DNA from: Chryseobacterium sp. 7
GTDB lineage: Bacteria; Bacteroidota; Bacteroidia; Flavobacteriales; Weeksellaceae
NCBI RefSeq assembly: GCF_003663845.1
Contig: NZ_RCCA01000001.1
Span: 744,001-808,000, forward strand
DNA: 64,000 nt
Reading direction: 5' to 3'
Shown: one piece after another, positions 8,486 through 17,461 of the stretch
Numbering within the stretch: the first letter of the stretch is position 1
How the letters are laid out: each line of letters starts with the position of its first letter
Program-made: the position numbers and the translations under genes
The notes under the pieces: model-generated
Seen by the model: the letters and a program-made list of their open reading frames with translations, nothing else
What the model was told of the DNA's origin: nothing
The model's database searches: none

Positions 8486-9889
8486 TTAAAATAACACTTT
8501 ATCTTCTTTTCTGAGTTCTTCGAGATAAGCCTTTTTTTCGTCCCTGTAGAAAAGATTCATGGTTTCAAAAGGAATTAACTTCAAGTCTTTATTAACAATA
8601 TGAACACAGGATTTTTTTACTGCCCGTACATCAAAATCATGAGCATCCATAAAGTTCATAATAATAATTCTAAACAGATTGTCATACCCGAGATCCGGGG
8701 CGCAAACTTCCGGAAGACAGCACAGTAACTGATTTACTTTGGACTGCACTTTATCTACAGAAATTCCGGTACTGAATATATCCAGCAGCTGCATATGCAG
8801 CCCTTTATCCTGTTCGTAAACAATGGTATTCCTGGATTCGTTATTCAGGAGATCTGCCGGATTGATATACCTGGTTAAAGGAATTATTTCATCCTGAAGT
8901 TTTAAAATATATCCCATCGCCAAAGAATCCGGGTTACATGGAACCGGAATAATGTCATCAGCATTCAATAAAGGAAACTGATTGATGATTTCCTGCCTTA
9001 CCTCCGTTAAAGTAATTTTTTCATGAGCAGAATCTTCCCTGTTTCTTCCTGCAATCTCAACAGGCTGGAAAGTGATTCCCCTCACACATTTCTGCTTCAG
9101 TGCAAATTCTATAATTTTTCCAATTTCATCAATATTTTTGCCTTTCTGAAGGACAATAACCAATGTAGTGGAAAGATTAAGTTCATTAAGTTTTTCTAAC
9201 GCTTTCATTCTTACAGCAGTAAGATCTTTACCTCTGAAGTCTTCCAAAACTTCCGGTTTGAATGAATCAAACTGAAGATATATTTCAAACTCAGGAGCAT
9301 AGGTGGCCAATTGTTCAGCAAATCCCGGATCATTGGCAATTCTGACTCCGTTGGTATTCAGCATGAGATGTTTAATAGGTTTTGACTTTGCAATATCCAT
9401 AATCTTGAAAAACTCCGGATGAATTGTGGGTTCTCCCCCACTGATCTGAACTACATCCGGCTCTCCTTCATTTTTTACAATAACATCAAACATGGCTTCA
9501 ATTTCTTCCAGGCTTCTATGACTTCCATAGTGCGGAGAAGACATCGCATAACACGTAGGGCAAGTTAGATTACAACGATCTGTAACTTCTACGATAGAAA
9601 GGCAGCTATGCTGTTCATGATCTACGCAAAGCCCGCAATCATAGGGGCATCCATATTCTACATCGGTTCCGAAATGAAGAGGCATTTCTGAAGCCTTATT
9701 ATAGTTTCTTATGTTTTTATAATAATGTACATCGGAAGCTATTTTTGTTTTAAAAAAGCCATGATCAGGACATCTCTTGGTCATAAAAACAGCTTCATCC
9801 TCTATGATAATCTTTGCTCCTACCCTTTTAAGACATTCCGGACAAAGACTGATTGTATAATCGTAATAGGTATAATTTCTTACTGGCAT
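8486..9889 (-). CDS. Radical SAM protein of the MJ0619/Tes-like group
   Basis: A 467-residue protein. The N-terminal part has Cys pairs of a zinc-ribbon type (LCPECLKR, KRCPDHG) and GCPYDCGLC. It is followed by the radical SAM cluster motif RCNLTCPTCYA (CxxxCxxC) and ISGGEPTIHPEF. The GCPYDCGLC-then-CNLxCPxCYA layout is the one I associate with MJ0619 and archaeal tetraether lipid synthase (Tes), which join lipid tails. It is the last gene of a three-gene operon with a 2-TM protein and an Lgt-like integral membrane protein, which supports a lipid substrate. The exact reaction is not determinable here. Confidence 0.82.
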   Translation of the reverse strand: MPVRNYTYYDYTISLCPECLKRVGAKIIIEDEAVFMTKRCPDHGFFKTKIASDVHYYKNIRNYNKASEMPLHFGTDVEYGCPYDCGLCVDHEQHSCLSIVEVTDRCNLTCPTCYAMSSPHYGSHRSLEEIEAMFDVIVKNEGEPDVVQISGGEPTIHPEFFKIMDIAKSKPIKHLMLNTNGVRIANDPGFAEQLATYAPEFEIYLQFDSFKPEVLEDFRGKDLTAVRMKALEKLNELNLSTTLVIVLQKGKNIDEIGKIIEFALKQKCVRGITFQPVEIAGRNREDSAHEKITLTEVRQEIINQFPLLNADDIIPVPCNPDSLAMGYILKLQDEIIPLTRYINPADLLNNESRNTIVYEQDKGLHMQLLDIFSTGISVDKVQSKVNQLLCCLPEVCAPDLGYDNLFRIIIMNFMDAHDFDVRAVKKSCVHIVNKDLKLIPFETMNLFYRDEKKAYLEELRKEDKVLF

Positions 9890-9907
9890 CGTTATTTTTT
9901 TAATTGC

Positions 9908-10135
9908 TTATCCACAAATATAACCGCTGATCAGTCCACAGATCAGAAGGCATATCAGCATTGTTTGAATAAATTGTTTTTTACTGAATTTTCTGTTGTC
10001 CTTACTTTCATAAATCAGTTTTGCAATAACTGTAACAATAAGCGACAAAAACAAAGCACCTAAAATTATTATTCCAACGATTATGATTACCACACCGGTC
10101 ATATCACCAACCTCTAAAAGTGTTAATAGATTCAT
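9908..10135 (-). CDS. Small two-TM membrane protein in the radical SAM operon
   Basis: A 75-residue protein with two transmembrane segments (VVIIIVGIIILGALFLSLIV and MLICLLICGLISGYI) separated by a short, mostly basic cytoplasmic loop (KDNRKFSKK). Its ATG overlaps the stop of the upstream Lgt-like gene (ATGA, 10132-10135), indicating translational coupling. It ends 18 bp before the radical SAM gene. Not recognised as a named family; a membrane adaptor for one of its neighbours is one possibility. Confidence 0.7.
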   Translation of the reverse strand: MNLLTLLEVGDMTGVVIIIVGIIILGALFLSLIVTVIAKLIYESKDNRKFSKKQFIQTMLICLLICGLISGYICG

Positions 10136-10884
10136 CTTGAATATTTTAAAGTAGTTTGAGTATTTTTAATACTATAAATGTAATAAATAATCATGCAAAT
10201 ACATACAAGTTGGATAGTTCCCAGATTTCCTGCCAATTCAACCCTCGGTTTTATGAAATCTAATAACAATCTGAATATAAAATAGCTGATCATAAACAAT
10301 TGAAAAATAAAGCCGGAAGGATATTTCTTAAGATTTTGAATATATTTTAACCCCAGCCAGAGAGCAATTAAAAAGACTATTTCATATAAAGCAACCGGAT
10401 GCCTGAGGTATTGATCTCCCAAATGCATCCCAAAAACAGAATCAGTAGGAATACCATATGTTTCTTCATAAATTCCTGTAAGAAAGCAACCTATCCTGCC
10501 TATAATAATGGCAAACATCAAAGGAAAAACAATAAGATCTCCAGTACTTTCTTTATGGTTGACTATTCTTTTTGCTAATTCAACCCCTAATAATCCAAAG
10601 GCCAGACCTCCGACTATGGTATTATTTGACCAGAATTTTTTAATACTAAAATTCTCAAATAATGTATAGGGATTTTCAAGATTACCAATCAGTTTGGAAC
10701 CTATCAAGGCACCGGCAGTAGCTCCTATTAAAACTGCAGCAGAGGTATTGAAAGAAAGTTTTTCTTTAGACTTACGTTTCAGATAAAAATAATATCTCAT
10801 TCCCAAAAACATTCCACCAGCCTCAAAAAGAGGATGTGCAAGGATAGTTTTGCCGAAAATATGAAATGTTACAGGAAAATCCAT
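10132..10884 (-). CDS. Prolipoprotein diacylglyceryl transferase (Lgt)-like membrane protein, divergent
   Basis: A 250-residue protein with about seven hydrophobic segments. It has Lgt-family hallmarks: [34 protein letters not shown] and FRLLLDF. Aligned by eye with Escherichia coli Lgt, several key positions differ. The His of HGG is Val, the Asn of GRLGN is Cys, and the Arg of the EFFR motif is Lys. It is therefore probably not the housekeeping Lgt and may transfer or bind a different lipid. It is first in an operon with a 2-TM protein and a Tes-like radical SAM enzyme. Confidence 0.78.
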   Translation of the reverse strand: MDFPVTFHIFGKTILAHPLFEAGGMFLGMRYYFYLKRKSKEKLSFNTSAAVLIGATAGALIGSKLIGNLENPYTLFENFSIKKFWSNNTIVGGLAFGLLGVELAKRIVNHKESTGDLIVFPLMFAIIIGRIGCFLTGIYEETYGIPTDSVFGMHLGDQYLRHPVALYEIVFLIALWLGLKYIQNLKKYPSGFIFQLFMISYFIFRLLLDFIKPRVELAGNLGTIQLVCICMIIYYIYSIKNTQTTLKYSR

Positions 10885-10945
10885 TATTTCAAAAATACAC
10901 TATTTCATATTATTCACTACCTTTATTCTGACAAATAATTACAAA

Positions 10946-11983
10946 ATGCGTATAGAATATGACATAAAACTGGGCTTTAAGGATGTAATGTTCCGCCCAA
11001 AACGTTCTACTTTAAAATCCCGTTCGGAAGTTGATTTACAAAGAGAATTTACCTTTAAGCATACCAAGAAAAAATGGACAGGAGTTCCCGTAATTGCAGC
11101 CAATATGGATACGGTAGGAACTTTTGAAATGGCTGTAGAGCTTGCCAAGGAAAAGATTATTACAGCGGTTCACAAGCATTATACTCCTGAAGAATGGAGC
11201 CGGTTTCTGGACAGCCAGCCGGAAAGTATACATCAATACATTGCTCTAAGCACAGGAACAGGAAAAGCCGATGAAGAAAAAATAAAACAAATCCTCGAAA
11301 AGCATCCAAAAATTGAGTTTCTCTGCATAGATGTAGCCAATGGCTATTCTGAGCATTTCGTTGAATTTGTGAAGAAGGCAAGAGCCAATTTCCCGGATAA
11401 AATTATTATTGCCGGAAATGTGGTGACAGGAGAAATGGTAGAAGAGCTTCTTTTGGTAGGAGCAGATATTATAAAAGTAGGTATTGGCCCCGGATCTGTT
11501 TGTACAACGAGAGTAAAAACAGGCGTAGGATATCCCCAGCTCTCTGCTATTATTGAGTGTGCAGATGCCGCTCATGGTTTAGGAGGACACATCATTGCTG
11601 ATGGTGGATGTAAAGTTCCCGGTGATGTAGCAAAAGCATTTGGTGGTGGTGCAGATTTCGTGATGCTGGGCGGAATGTTTGCCGGTCATGATGAAAGCGG
11701 CGGTGAAATGATGGAAGAAAACGGTAAAAAATATCGTTCATTCTATGGAATGAGTTCCAAAACAGCGATGGATAAGCATTCCGGAGGTGTGGCAGAATAT
11801 CGTGCTTCAGAAGGAAAAACAGTAAAAGTAGCTTATAAAGGTCCCGTTTCTGAAACGGTAAAGGATATTTTAGGAGGAGTAAGATCTACTTGCACTTATG
11901 TAGGAGCTTCTACCCTTAAGGAACTTTCCAAGAGAACTACTTTTATAAGGGTTCAGGAGCAGGAAAATCAGGTTTTTAACTAA
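10946..11983 (+). CDS. guaC: GMP reductase
   Basis: A 345-residue IMPDH/GMPR-family enzyme that reduces GMP to IMP with NADPH, returning guanine nucleotides to the purine pool. The N-terminus ([20 protein letters not shown]) and [12 protein letters not shown] are GuaC-specific. The catalytic Cys is in [11 protein letters not shown], and [16 protein letters not shown] is the late GMPR motif. There is no CBS insertion, which separates it from IMP dehydrogenase. Divergently transcribed from the radical SAM operon across a 61-bp gap holding a TACCTTTA -7-like element. Confidence 0.96.
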   Translation: MRIEYDIKLGFKDVMFRPKRSTLKSRSEVDLQREFTFKHTKKKWTGVPVIAANMDTVGTFEMAVELAKEKIITAVHKHYTPEEWSRFLDSQPESIHQYIALSTGTGKADEEKIKQILEKHPKIEFLCIDVANGYSEHFVEFVKKARANFPDKIIIAGNVVTGEMVEELLLVGADIIKVGIGPGSVCTTRVKTGVGYPQLSAIIECADAAHGLGGHIIADGGCKVPGDVAKAFGGGADFVMLGGMFAGHDESGGEMMEENGKKYRSFYGMSSKTAMDKHSGGVAEYRASEGKTVKVAYKGPVSETVKDILGGVRSTCTYVGASTLKELSKRTTFIRVQEQENQVFN

Positions 11984-12003
11984 AATTGATTTAAGGATAA
12001 TAA

Positions 12004-12028
12004 AAAAGGCTGCAAATTGCAGCCTTTT
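12004..12028. terminator. Bidirectional terminator between guaC and fabG
   Basis: Stem AAAAGGCTGC with GCAGCCTTTT, 5-nt loop AAATT, between convergent genes. Confidence 0.88.
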
Positions 12029-12036
12029 CTTATATT

Positions 12037-12780
12037 TTAAGTTAACATTCCACCATCAACGTTTAACGTCTGTCCGGTAATGTATGCTGACATTTCGCTT
12101 CCTAAGAATACGCAAGCATTTGCAATATCTGCAGGCTGTCCTCCCCTTTTCATCGGAATTTCTTCTCTCCATCCCTGAACTGTTTTTTCGTCCAGAACAG
12201 CAGTCATTTCCGTTTCAATAAATCCTGGAGCGATAGCATTACATCTGATGTTTCTTGAACCTAATTCCAGTGCAACAGATTTTGTAAACCCGATAACTCC
12301 AGCTTTAGAGGCTGCGTAGTTGGCTTGTCCGGCATTTCCTTTCACTCCTACCACAGAAGTCATATTAATAATAGATCCTGATCTTGCCTTCATCATCGGC
12401 TTGATTACCGCTTTTGTAAGGTTAAAAACTGAATCTAAGTTTACTTTGATTACTTTATCCCAGTCTTCTTTAGACATTCTCAATAACAGGTTATCTTTTG
12501 TAATTCCTGCATTGTTGATCAGAATATCAATCTGCCCGAACTCTGTCATTACATCTTCCACCAATTTCTGAGCAGCATCGTAATCTGATGCGTCAGACTG
12601 ATATCCCTTAATTTGGGTTACAGAACTTAAAGCTGCTTCTAATTCTTTTGCTTTGTCTACAGAACCCGCGTAGGTAAATGCTACCTTTGCCCCTTGCTGA
12701 GCAAACATTTCAGCGATACCTTTACCGATTCCTCTTGTAGCTCCGGTAATTAATGCTACTTTTCCTTCTAATATTTTCAT
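12037..12780 (-). CDS. fabG: 3-oxoacyl-[acyl-carrier-protein] reductase
   Basis: A 247-residue short-chain dehydrogenase that reduces 3-oxoacyl-ACP with NADPH in fatty acid synthesis. It shows TGATRGIGKGIA (cofactor loop), NNAG, the catalytic Ser in INMTSVVG, YAASKAG (Tyr and Lys) and the C-terminal YITGQTLNVDGGM typical of FabG. Length is standard. A reverse-strand -7 element TATCTTTG lies at 12875-12882. It stands alone rather than in a fab cluster. Confidence 0.93.
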   Translation of the reverse strand: MKILEGKVALITGATRGIGKGIAEMFAQQGAKVAFTYAGSVDKAKELEAALSSVTQIKGYQSDASDYDAAQKLVEDVMTEFGQIDILINNAGITKDNLLLRMSKEDWDKVIKVNLDSVFNLTKAVIKPMMKARSGSIINMTSVVGVKGNAGQANYAASKAGVIGFTKSVALELGSRNIRCNAIAPGFIETEMTAVLDEKTVQGWREEIPMKRGGQPADIANACVFLGSEMSAYITGQTLNVDGGMLT

Positions 12781-12953
12781 ATCTATTGATAATTATTTTC
12801 TTTTATAACTCATTCAGCTTCTGACAGCTGCCTCTTATTGCTTCTACAATTCCTCTCCGGAATTAAACGGTTTGCAAAGATATTATAAAATGTTATTCAA
12901 GCCATTTAAATTGTTAAAATACTGGATTTTTTTGACAATTACTAGGGTTTTTA

Positions 12954-14465
12954 TTAAAGTTGAACGGAGTTATTTTTAAATCTGGTGAAATAAATAAAGT
13001 CTGTTTTTTTGCTTCTATCCAGCTTCAGTACTTCTTTCTGCCAGAAATACTTATCATAAATGATTTCTTTTAAAGGTTCATTCTGAAAGTTAGAAACCCC
13101 AAATTTTCCTTCTTTTTTTACCACAATTTCGTTTTCAGCATTCCCGAATGTTATTATATCTTCATAGATAAAGGGTACAATTTCTGTTCCTTTTCCATCC
13201 AGAATGCCATAAAAATTGTCTGTGTTCCTGCAAACCAAAGGTTTTGAATAATGATTCAGTATATTAAAATATTCTATGCCTTCATTTTTGATTTGGTTGA
13301 TATTTTTCAATTCAGACATTGATTGATCCTTCACTGAAAATCTATAGTAACGATCCTGCTTGCCAATGATTAAATTATCCGGATAGAAGCCTAAAATCTG
13401 AACTCCTTCTCCTACAATGTTCTTAAGATCTTTATCCAGAAACTGTTCTTCATTTCCTTTTTTTAAATAGATAAAATCTTTTCCTGAAATGGTAAAACTT
13501 TTGATGAAATCATATTCCTGGGGGAAAATCATATTTCCCTGCAAATCTACAACACCGTATTTTTTTTGCTTATCATGATAAACATTGAAAAGATTATTCA
13601 ATAAAGGATCCAAATATTTAAATGGCTGAGCATACAACTTCTTATCTTTCTTATTGAAAACTGTTGTTTTTCCATTTTTTGTAAGGTAGATGTACTCTTT
13701 TTTGCCAAAGTATTCAGGGATGGCATCGTTGAAGATCTCTTCTGCAATGGTATTTTCTTCCGTGTCAATCAAGCCGTATTTTCCTGTACTTTTATTTTGG
13801 GTAATCAGATAAGGATAGGCATTGATATTGACTACATTTTTTGAAAATTTATGCAGTGTCTGACCATTGTTTCCGATGATTTCATGCTCATTGTCTTCAT
13901 TAATGATAAGAGCTCTGCCCTCTTCAAAATTATAATCTTCTTTAAATTCCCGGGTGCTGAGCTGTTTTCCATGAAGGTCAAAGAGTATCCATTTTTTATC
14001 TTTTAAAACAAATAATCTGTTCTTCCCGGAAAAACGAATTTTTTCTGCATAAGGAATGATTTCCTTTCCGTTAAAATCATATACAGCTTCTCTGTCCTGT
14101 TTTGTAGAAATAATGCATTCTTCACTCCACCAGGGTGTATTAAATTCCTGATTATCCAAAGGAATAATCTCTTTTCCTTTTTCGTCAATAACAGCGGATT
14201 TTCTATTGCTTCCTTCTTCTGAATAAAGGACAAACCTGTTTTTAAAAACATGCAAAATTCCTCCTTTGGAAGGAGATTCAAAGGTTATAGTACCCAAAGA
14301 GTCTACAATTCCCAGCTTCTTATAACCGGCATCATAAAACGTTCCGTATCCCTCAGAATAAGAACTTACCTCCCTATCTGCCTTTTTAGACAGAATCACT
14401 TTCATATATTGGTTAGTCTGTGCTGTACAGACTACAGAACTCAATACAAAAATTAATTTTTTCAA
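12954..14465 (-). CDS. WG repeat-containing secreted protein
   Basis: A 503-residue protein with a signal peptide (MKKLIFVLSSVVCTAQ). It contains many WG-type repeats of the form Gly-(Ile/Val/Leu)-hydrophobic-Asp-x2-Gly-(x)n-hydrophobic-Pro, for example KKYGVVDLQGNMIFPQEYD, GKYGLIDTEENTIAEEIF and NFYGILDGKGTEIVPFIYE. Such repeats form beta-rich, probably protein-binding surfaces. It starts 6 bp after rsmI on the same strand, so it is probably the last gene of the 16630-12954 operon. No catalytic motif is visible. Confidence 0.82.
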   Translation of the reverse strand: MKKLIFVLSSVVCTAQTNQYMKVILSKKADREVSSYSEGYGTFYDAGYKKLGIVDSLGTITFESPSKGGILHVFKNRFVLYSEEGSNRKSAVIDEKGKEIIPLDNQEFNTPWWSEECIISTKQDREAVYDFNGKEIIPYAEKIRFSGKNRLFVLKDKKWILFDLHGKQLSTREFKEDYNFEEGRALIINEDNEHEIIGNNGQTLHKFSKNVVNINAYPYLITQNKSTGKYGLIDTEENTIAEEIFNDAIPEYFGKKEYIYLTKNGKTTVFNKKDKKLYAQPFKYLDPLLNNLFNVYHDKQKKYGVVDLQGNMIFPQEYDFIKSFTISGKDFIYLKKGNEEQFLDKDLKNIVGEGVQILGFYPDNLIIGKQDRYYRFSVKDQSMSELKNINQIKNEGIEYFNILNHYSKPLVCRNTDNFYGILDGKGTEIVPFIYEDIITFGNAENEIVVKKEGKFGVSNFQNEPLKEIIYDKYFWQKEVLKLDRSKKTDFIYFTRFKNNSVQL

Positions 14466-14471
14466 GGAAAA

Positions 14472-15146
14472 TTAAATAGAATTGTTGACGATAAGAACGA
14501 TCTCTCCTTTTAAAGTTTTACTCTTGGAAAACTCAATTAATTCATTGATTGTTCCGCGTTTGGTTTCTTCAAATTTTTTAGAGATTTCACGGCTTAAGCT
14601 TGCTTTGGTTTCTTCTCCAAAGAATTCCTTGATCTGCTCCAGCGTGGTATTGATTTTATGAGGACTTTCGTAAAGAACTATCGTCTTTTTTTCTTCTGCA
14701 AGCTGCTTCAGCTTTGTCTGTCTTCCTTTTTTCTGTGGTAAAAAGCCAGCGAATAAAAATTCGTTATTAGGAAGTCCTGAAACCACTAATGCAGGAATCA
14801 GCGCTGTGGCTCCGGGAAGGCAGATCATATCAATATTATTGTCTGCTCCTGCTTTTGCAAGCAAATATCCGGGATCCGAAATACCGGGTGTTCCGGCATC
14901 GGTAATAATTGCGATATTCTGACCATTTTTAAGGTCTGCAATTACTTTCTCTGTTGCATGATGTTCATTGTGCAAATGATAAGATTTCAAAGGCTTTGAG
15001 ATCTCGAAATGTTTTAAAAGTATTCCGGAAGTTCTGGTATCTTCGCATAAAATATAGTCTACTTCTTTCAGGACATTTACTGCCCTGAATGTCATATCTT
15101 CCAGGTTCCCAACGGGTGTGGGAACAAAATATAGGATTCCGCTCAA
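14472..15146 (-). CDS. rsmI: 16S rRNA (cytidine(1402)-2'-O)-methyltransferase
   Basis: A 224-residue SAM-dependent methyltransferase of the tetrapyrrole-methylase fold, which 2'-O-methylates C1402 in the decoding centre of 16S rRNA. Visible motifs: YFVPTPVGNLEDMTFRA, CEDTRTSGILL, IITDAGTPGISDPGY and LPGATALIPALVVSGLP. It is slightly shorter than the proteobacterial form, lacking its C-terminal extension, as is usual in Bacteroidetes. It begins 2 bp after the acidic repeat protein ends, so the two are probably translationally coupled. Confidence 0.95.
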   Translation of the reverse strand: MSGILYFVPTPVGNLEDMTFRAVNVLKEVDYILCEDTRTSGILLKHFEISKPLKSYHLHNEHHATEKVIADLKNGQNIAIITDAGTPGISDPGYLLAKAGADNNIDMICLPGATALIPALVVSGLPNNEFLFAGFLPQKKGRQTKLKQLAEEKKTIVLYESPHKINTTLEQIKEFFGEETKASLSREISKKFEETKRGTINELIEFSKSKTLKGEIVLIVNNSI

Positions 15147-15148
15147 AA

Positions 15149-16630
15149 TTATAAGAATTTATTTTCCACCAATATCCAAAGTCTCTGCGCGTATTCATCC
15201 ACTTTATTCCATTTTCTGTCGTAATAAAGATCACTCAAATATTCTTTGGCTTCTTCCAGTGTTTTGAATTGGTTCAGCTGAAAAATAGTATCATTAAGAT
15301 CTGTCTGGCTTCCTTCGAACAGCATTTTAGAGAAAGCAATTCTGTCATTCAGATCCAGTTTAAATTCTGGTTTCTGCTTATCTGCTTCCATAAATTGGGT
15401 AGGAATATTAGATTTCAGGATGCTTCCTGTATCTTCTTTTACTGCTGCCGGTTCTTTCTCTTTTGGAAGTGGAACTTCTGTTTCCAGATGATCATCATCA
15501 AAAAGTGACTGAACGGCTTTTAATCCTTTGATATTGGCTAATTTTATTTTTTTCTCCTGATGATATGCTTCTAAGTTTTCAAAGCTCTCATCAGAAGGAT
15601 GTCTGTCTGTTTCTTCAGGAACAGGTCTGTCTATTTCAACAATCTTTCTTCTGTCATACACTTCAGCAAGAATGCTTTCTTCTTTAGCAGGTTCTTCAGA
15701 ATGATCATTTTTTATCTCACTCAGAATATTTTCTACATTAGAAGTTTCTGTAGCCATTTCGCCCTGTTCTATGGAAATATTGGAAGCTACAAACTGTTCT
15801 TCGTTTTCCTCAATCAGTATTTCGTCATCCAGTGTTTCTGCATCAAAAATACTAGGAATAGTCTCCGCTACCGAAGCTTTAGCATCATTTACCACAGCAA
15901 AATCTGTTTCTTTTTTAGATTCTGGTTCAGGGCTTCCTTCTTCCAGTTCTTCTATTTCATTAAGCTGATTATTGAAAACAGCTTCTTCTTCTGTTACTTC
16001 ATGATGAAACAGGTCTTCATTGAGATCTTCATCAGAATCAGGTTGAGAATCTGCCAGAATTTTTTCTTCATCTACAAAGCTTAGAACAGCTCTCTGTTCT
16101 TGTGAAATTTCATTTTCATCAATTTCGTTCAGTTGATTATTGAAAACTGCTTCTTCTTCCAGAGTTTCATGCTCAGGAGCTTCTTCATGAATATTTTCTT
16201 CCTTGTTTTCTTCTACAAAACTTACGATATTTTCATGGAATTCATTTTCAACAATGTCATTCAGCTGGTTGTTGAAAACGGCTTCCTCTTCTTCAGATTC
16301 GTTGGAGAAAACCTCATTTTCATCAATTTCGTTCAGCTCATTATTAAAAATTGCTTCTTCCTCTGTCACCTCATTTCCTGTATCATGATGATCTGTATCT
16401 CCTGATACAAAAGAAAGATGCTGATGATCCGGATTCTGTGCCGGAACGTCTGTAATGAAGTATTCAATATTTTTTTCCAGCAGTTTCAAAAAAGAAATCC
16501 TGTTAGCAAGCTCATCCACAAGATCTTGCTTGGAAAGTAATTCGTCTATATGGCTTATTTTGTCCAGATTATCAATGATATTCATGGATTCAAAAAAAAT
16601 CTTTTCCTTTAAATCTTGGATATTCTGCAT
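15149..16630 (-). CDS. Acidic repeat protein of unknown function
   Basis: A 493-residue, strongly acidic protein. The N-terminal 50 residues and the C-terminal 100 look folded (helical, ending YLSDLYYDRKWNKVDEYAQR). In between is a Glu-rich region with four copies of a 10-residue unit, (E)EEAVFNN(Q/E)LNEI, at about residues 95, 120, 160 and 220. There is no signal peptide or transmembrane segment. It is directly upstream of rsmI. Its divergent neighbour tdk shares the 61-bp promoter region. Not recognised as a named family. Confidence 0.75.
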   Translation of the reverse strand: MQNIQDLKEKIFFESMNIIDNLDKISHIDELLSKQDLVDELANRISFLKLLEKNIEYFITDVPAQNPDHQHLSFVSGDTDHHDTGNEVTEEEAIFNNELNEIDENEVFSNESEEEEAVFNNQLNDIVENEFHENIVSFVEENKEENIHEEAPEHETLEEEAVFNNQLNEIDENEISQEQRAVLSFVDEEKILADSQPDSDEDLNEDLFHHEVTEEEAVFNNQLNEIEELEEGSPEPESKKETDFAVVNDAKASVAETIPSIFDAETLDDEILIEENEEQFVASNISIEQGEMATETSNVENILSEIKNDHSEEPAKEESILAEVYDRRKIVEIDRPVPEETDRHPSDESFENLEAYHQEKKIKLANIKGLKAVQSLFDDDHLETEVPLPKEKEPAAVKEDTGSILKSNIPTQFMEADKQKPEFKLDLNDRIAFSKMLFEGSQTDLNDTIFQLNQFKTLEEAKEYLSDLYYDRKWNKVDEYAQRLWILVENKFL

Positions 16631-16691
16631 AATAAGATTCTTATTAAAATTGCTTACTTTTGATGTTAAAAATATACGGCTAATTTAACAA

Positions 16692-17279
16692 ATGTTTTTA
16701 GAAAATACAATTAATCATTCCAAACAAAGCGGTTGGATGGAAGTAATTTGTGGCTCTATGTTTTCCGGTAAAACCGAGGAACTTATCCGCAGATTGCGAA
16801 GAGCGGAAATGGCAGGACAGAATGTGGAAATTTTTAAGCCAAAAATGGATGTACGCTATTCTGAAGAGGATGTAGTGTCTCATAATCAGAATAAAATCCG
16901 TAGTACAGCAGTAGAAAATCCTAATGAAATTCTTCTGCTGGCTTCCAATTGTGATGTAGTAGCCATTGATGAAGCTCAGTTTTTCGATGAAAGCATTGTT
17001 GATGTTGCCAATCAGCTTGCCAATAGTGGTATCAGAGTGGTGATTGCCGGGTTGGATATGGACTTTTTGGGACGTCCGTTCGGGCCAATGCCTAATCTGA
17101 TGGCTACAGCAGAGTATGTTACAAAAGTGCATGCTATTTGTAAAAGAACAGGTAATCTTGCCAATTATTCCATGAGAACTTCTCAGGGAGATGATCTTGT
17201 AGAATTGGGAGAAACTGAAAGCTATGAAGCAGTAAGCCGCCGTGTTTTTATTGACGAAGTACTTTCAAAAAGAAAATAA
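16692..17279 (+). CDS. tdk: Thymidine kinase
   Basis: A 195-residue type II thymidine kinase that phosphorylates thymidine with ATP in the salvage pathway. P-loop GSMFSGKTEELIRRLRR, DEAQFFDE (Walker B) and the lasso-domain GNLANYSMRT are present. Of the four zinc-binding Cys of the family only the first remains: CKRTG replaces CxxCG, and YEAVSRRVF replaces YxxxCRxCF. The zinc site is therefore probably lost. A -7 element TACTTTTG lies at 16655-16662. A hairpin follows the gene. Confidence 0.93.
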   Translation: MFLENTINHSKQSGWMEVICGSMFSGKTEELIRRLRRAEMAGQNVEIFKPKMDVRYSEEDVVSHNQNKIRSTAVENPNEILLLASNCDVVAIDEAQFFDESIVDVANQLANSGIRVVIAGLDMDFLGRPFGPMPNLMATAEYVTKVHAICKRTGNLANYSMRTSQGDDLVELGETESYEAVSRRVFIDEVLSKRK

Positions 17280-17292
17280 ATGAGAAAAGGTA

Positions 17293-17320
17293 AAACAGTA
17301 AAATTTTAAAATTACTGTTT
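17293..17320. terminator. AT-rich hairpin after tdk
   Basis: AAACAGTAA (17293-17301) is complementary to TTACTGTTT (17312-17320) with an AT-only loop, just past the tdk stop. The rest of the gap to 17461 contains further related AAAAGGTAAAA / TTTTACCTTTT segments in inverted order (17285-17295 and about 17415-17426), but no gene. Confidence 0.45.
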
Positions 17321-17461
17321 GCAAAAAACATAGAACACATTCACATAATATAAAATGAAAAGCGAAAACGCTCTATTGTAAAATAGTAAAAAGGGGAAAT
17401 AAAATCTCTTACAATTTTACCTTTTGCCGTTTCGCACAAAAATAAAGCAGAAAGGGTACCA

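Noticed and set aside
10132..10884. Housekeeping lgt
   Set aside because: Key His, Asn and Arg positions are changed and the gene is tied to a radical SAM operon; called Lgt-like instead.
15599..16405. Long open frames opposite the acidic repeat protein
   Set aside because: They mirror the Glu-rich, repetitive coding strand (Phe/Ser-rich translation) and have no independent support.
17285..17430. Inverted AAAAGGTAAAA / TTTTACCTTTT segments as a riboswitch or CRISPR-like array
   Set aside because: Arms are far apart and AT-only, with no conserved core and no repeated units.
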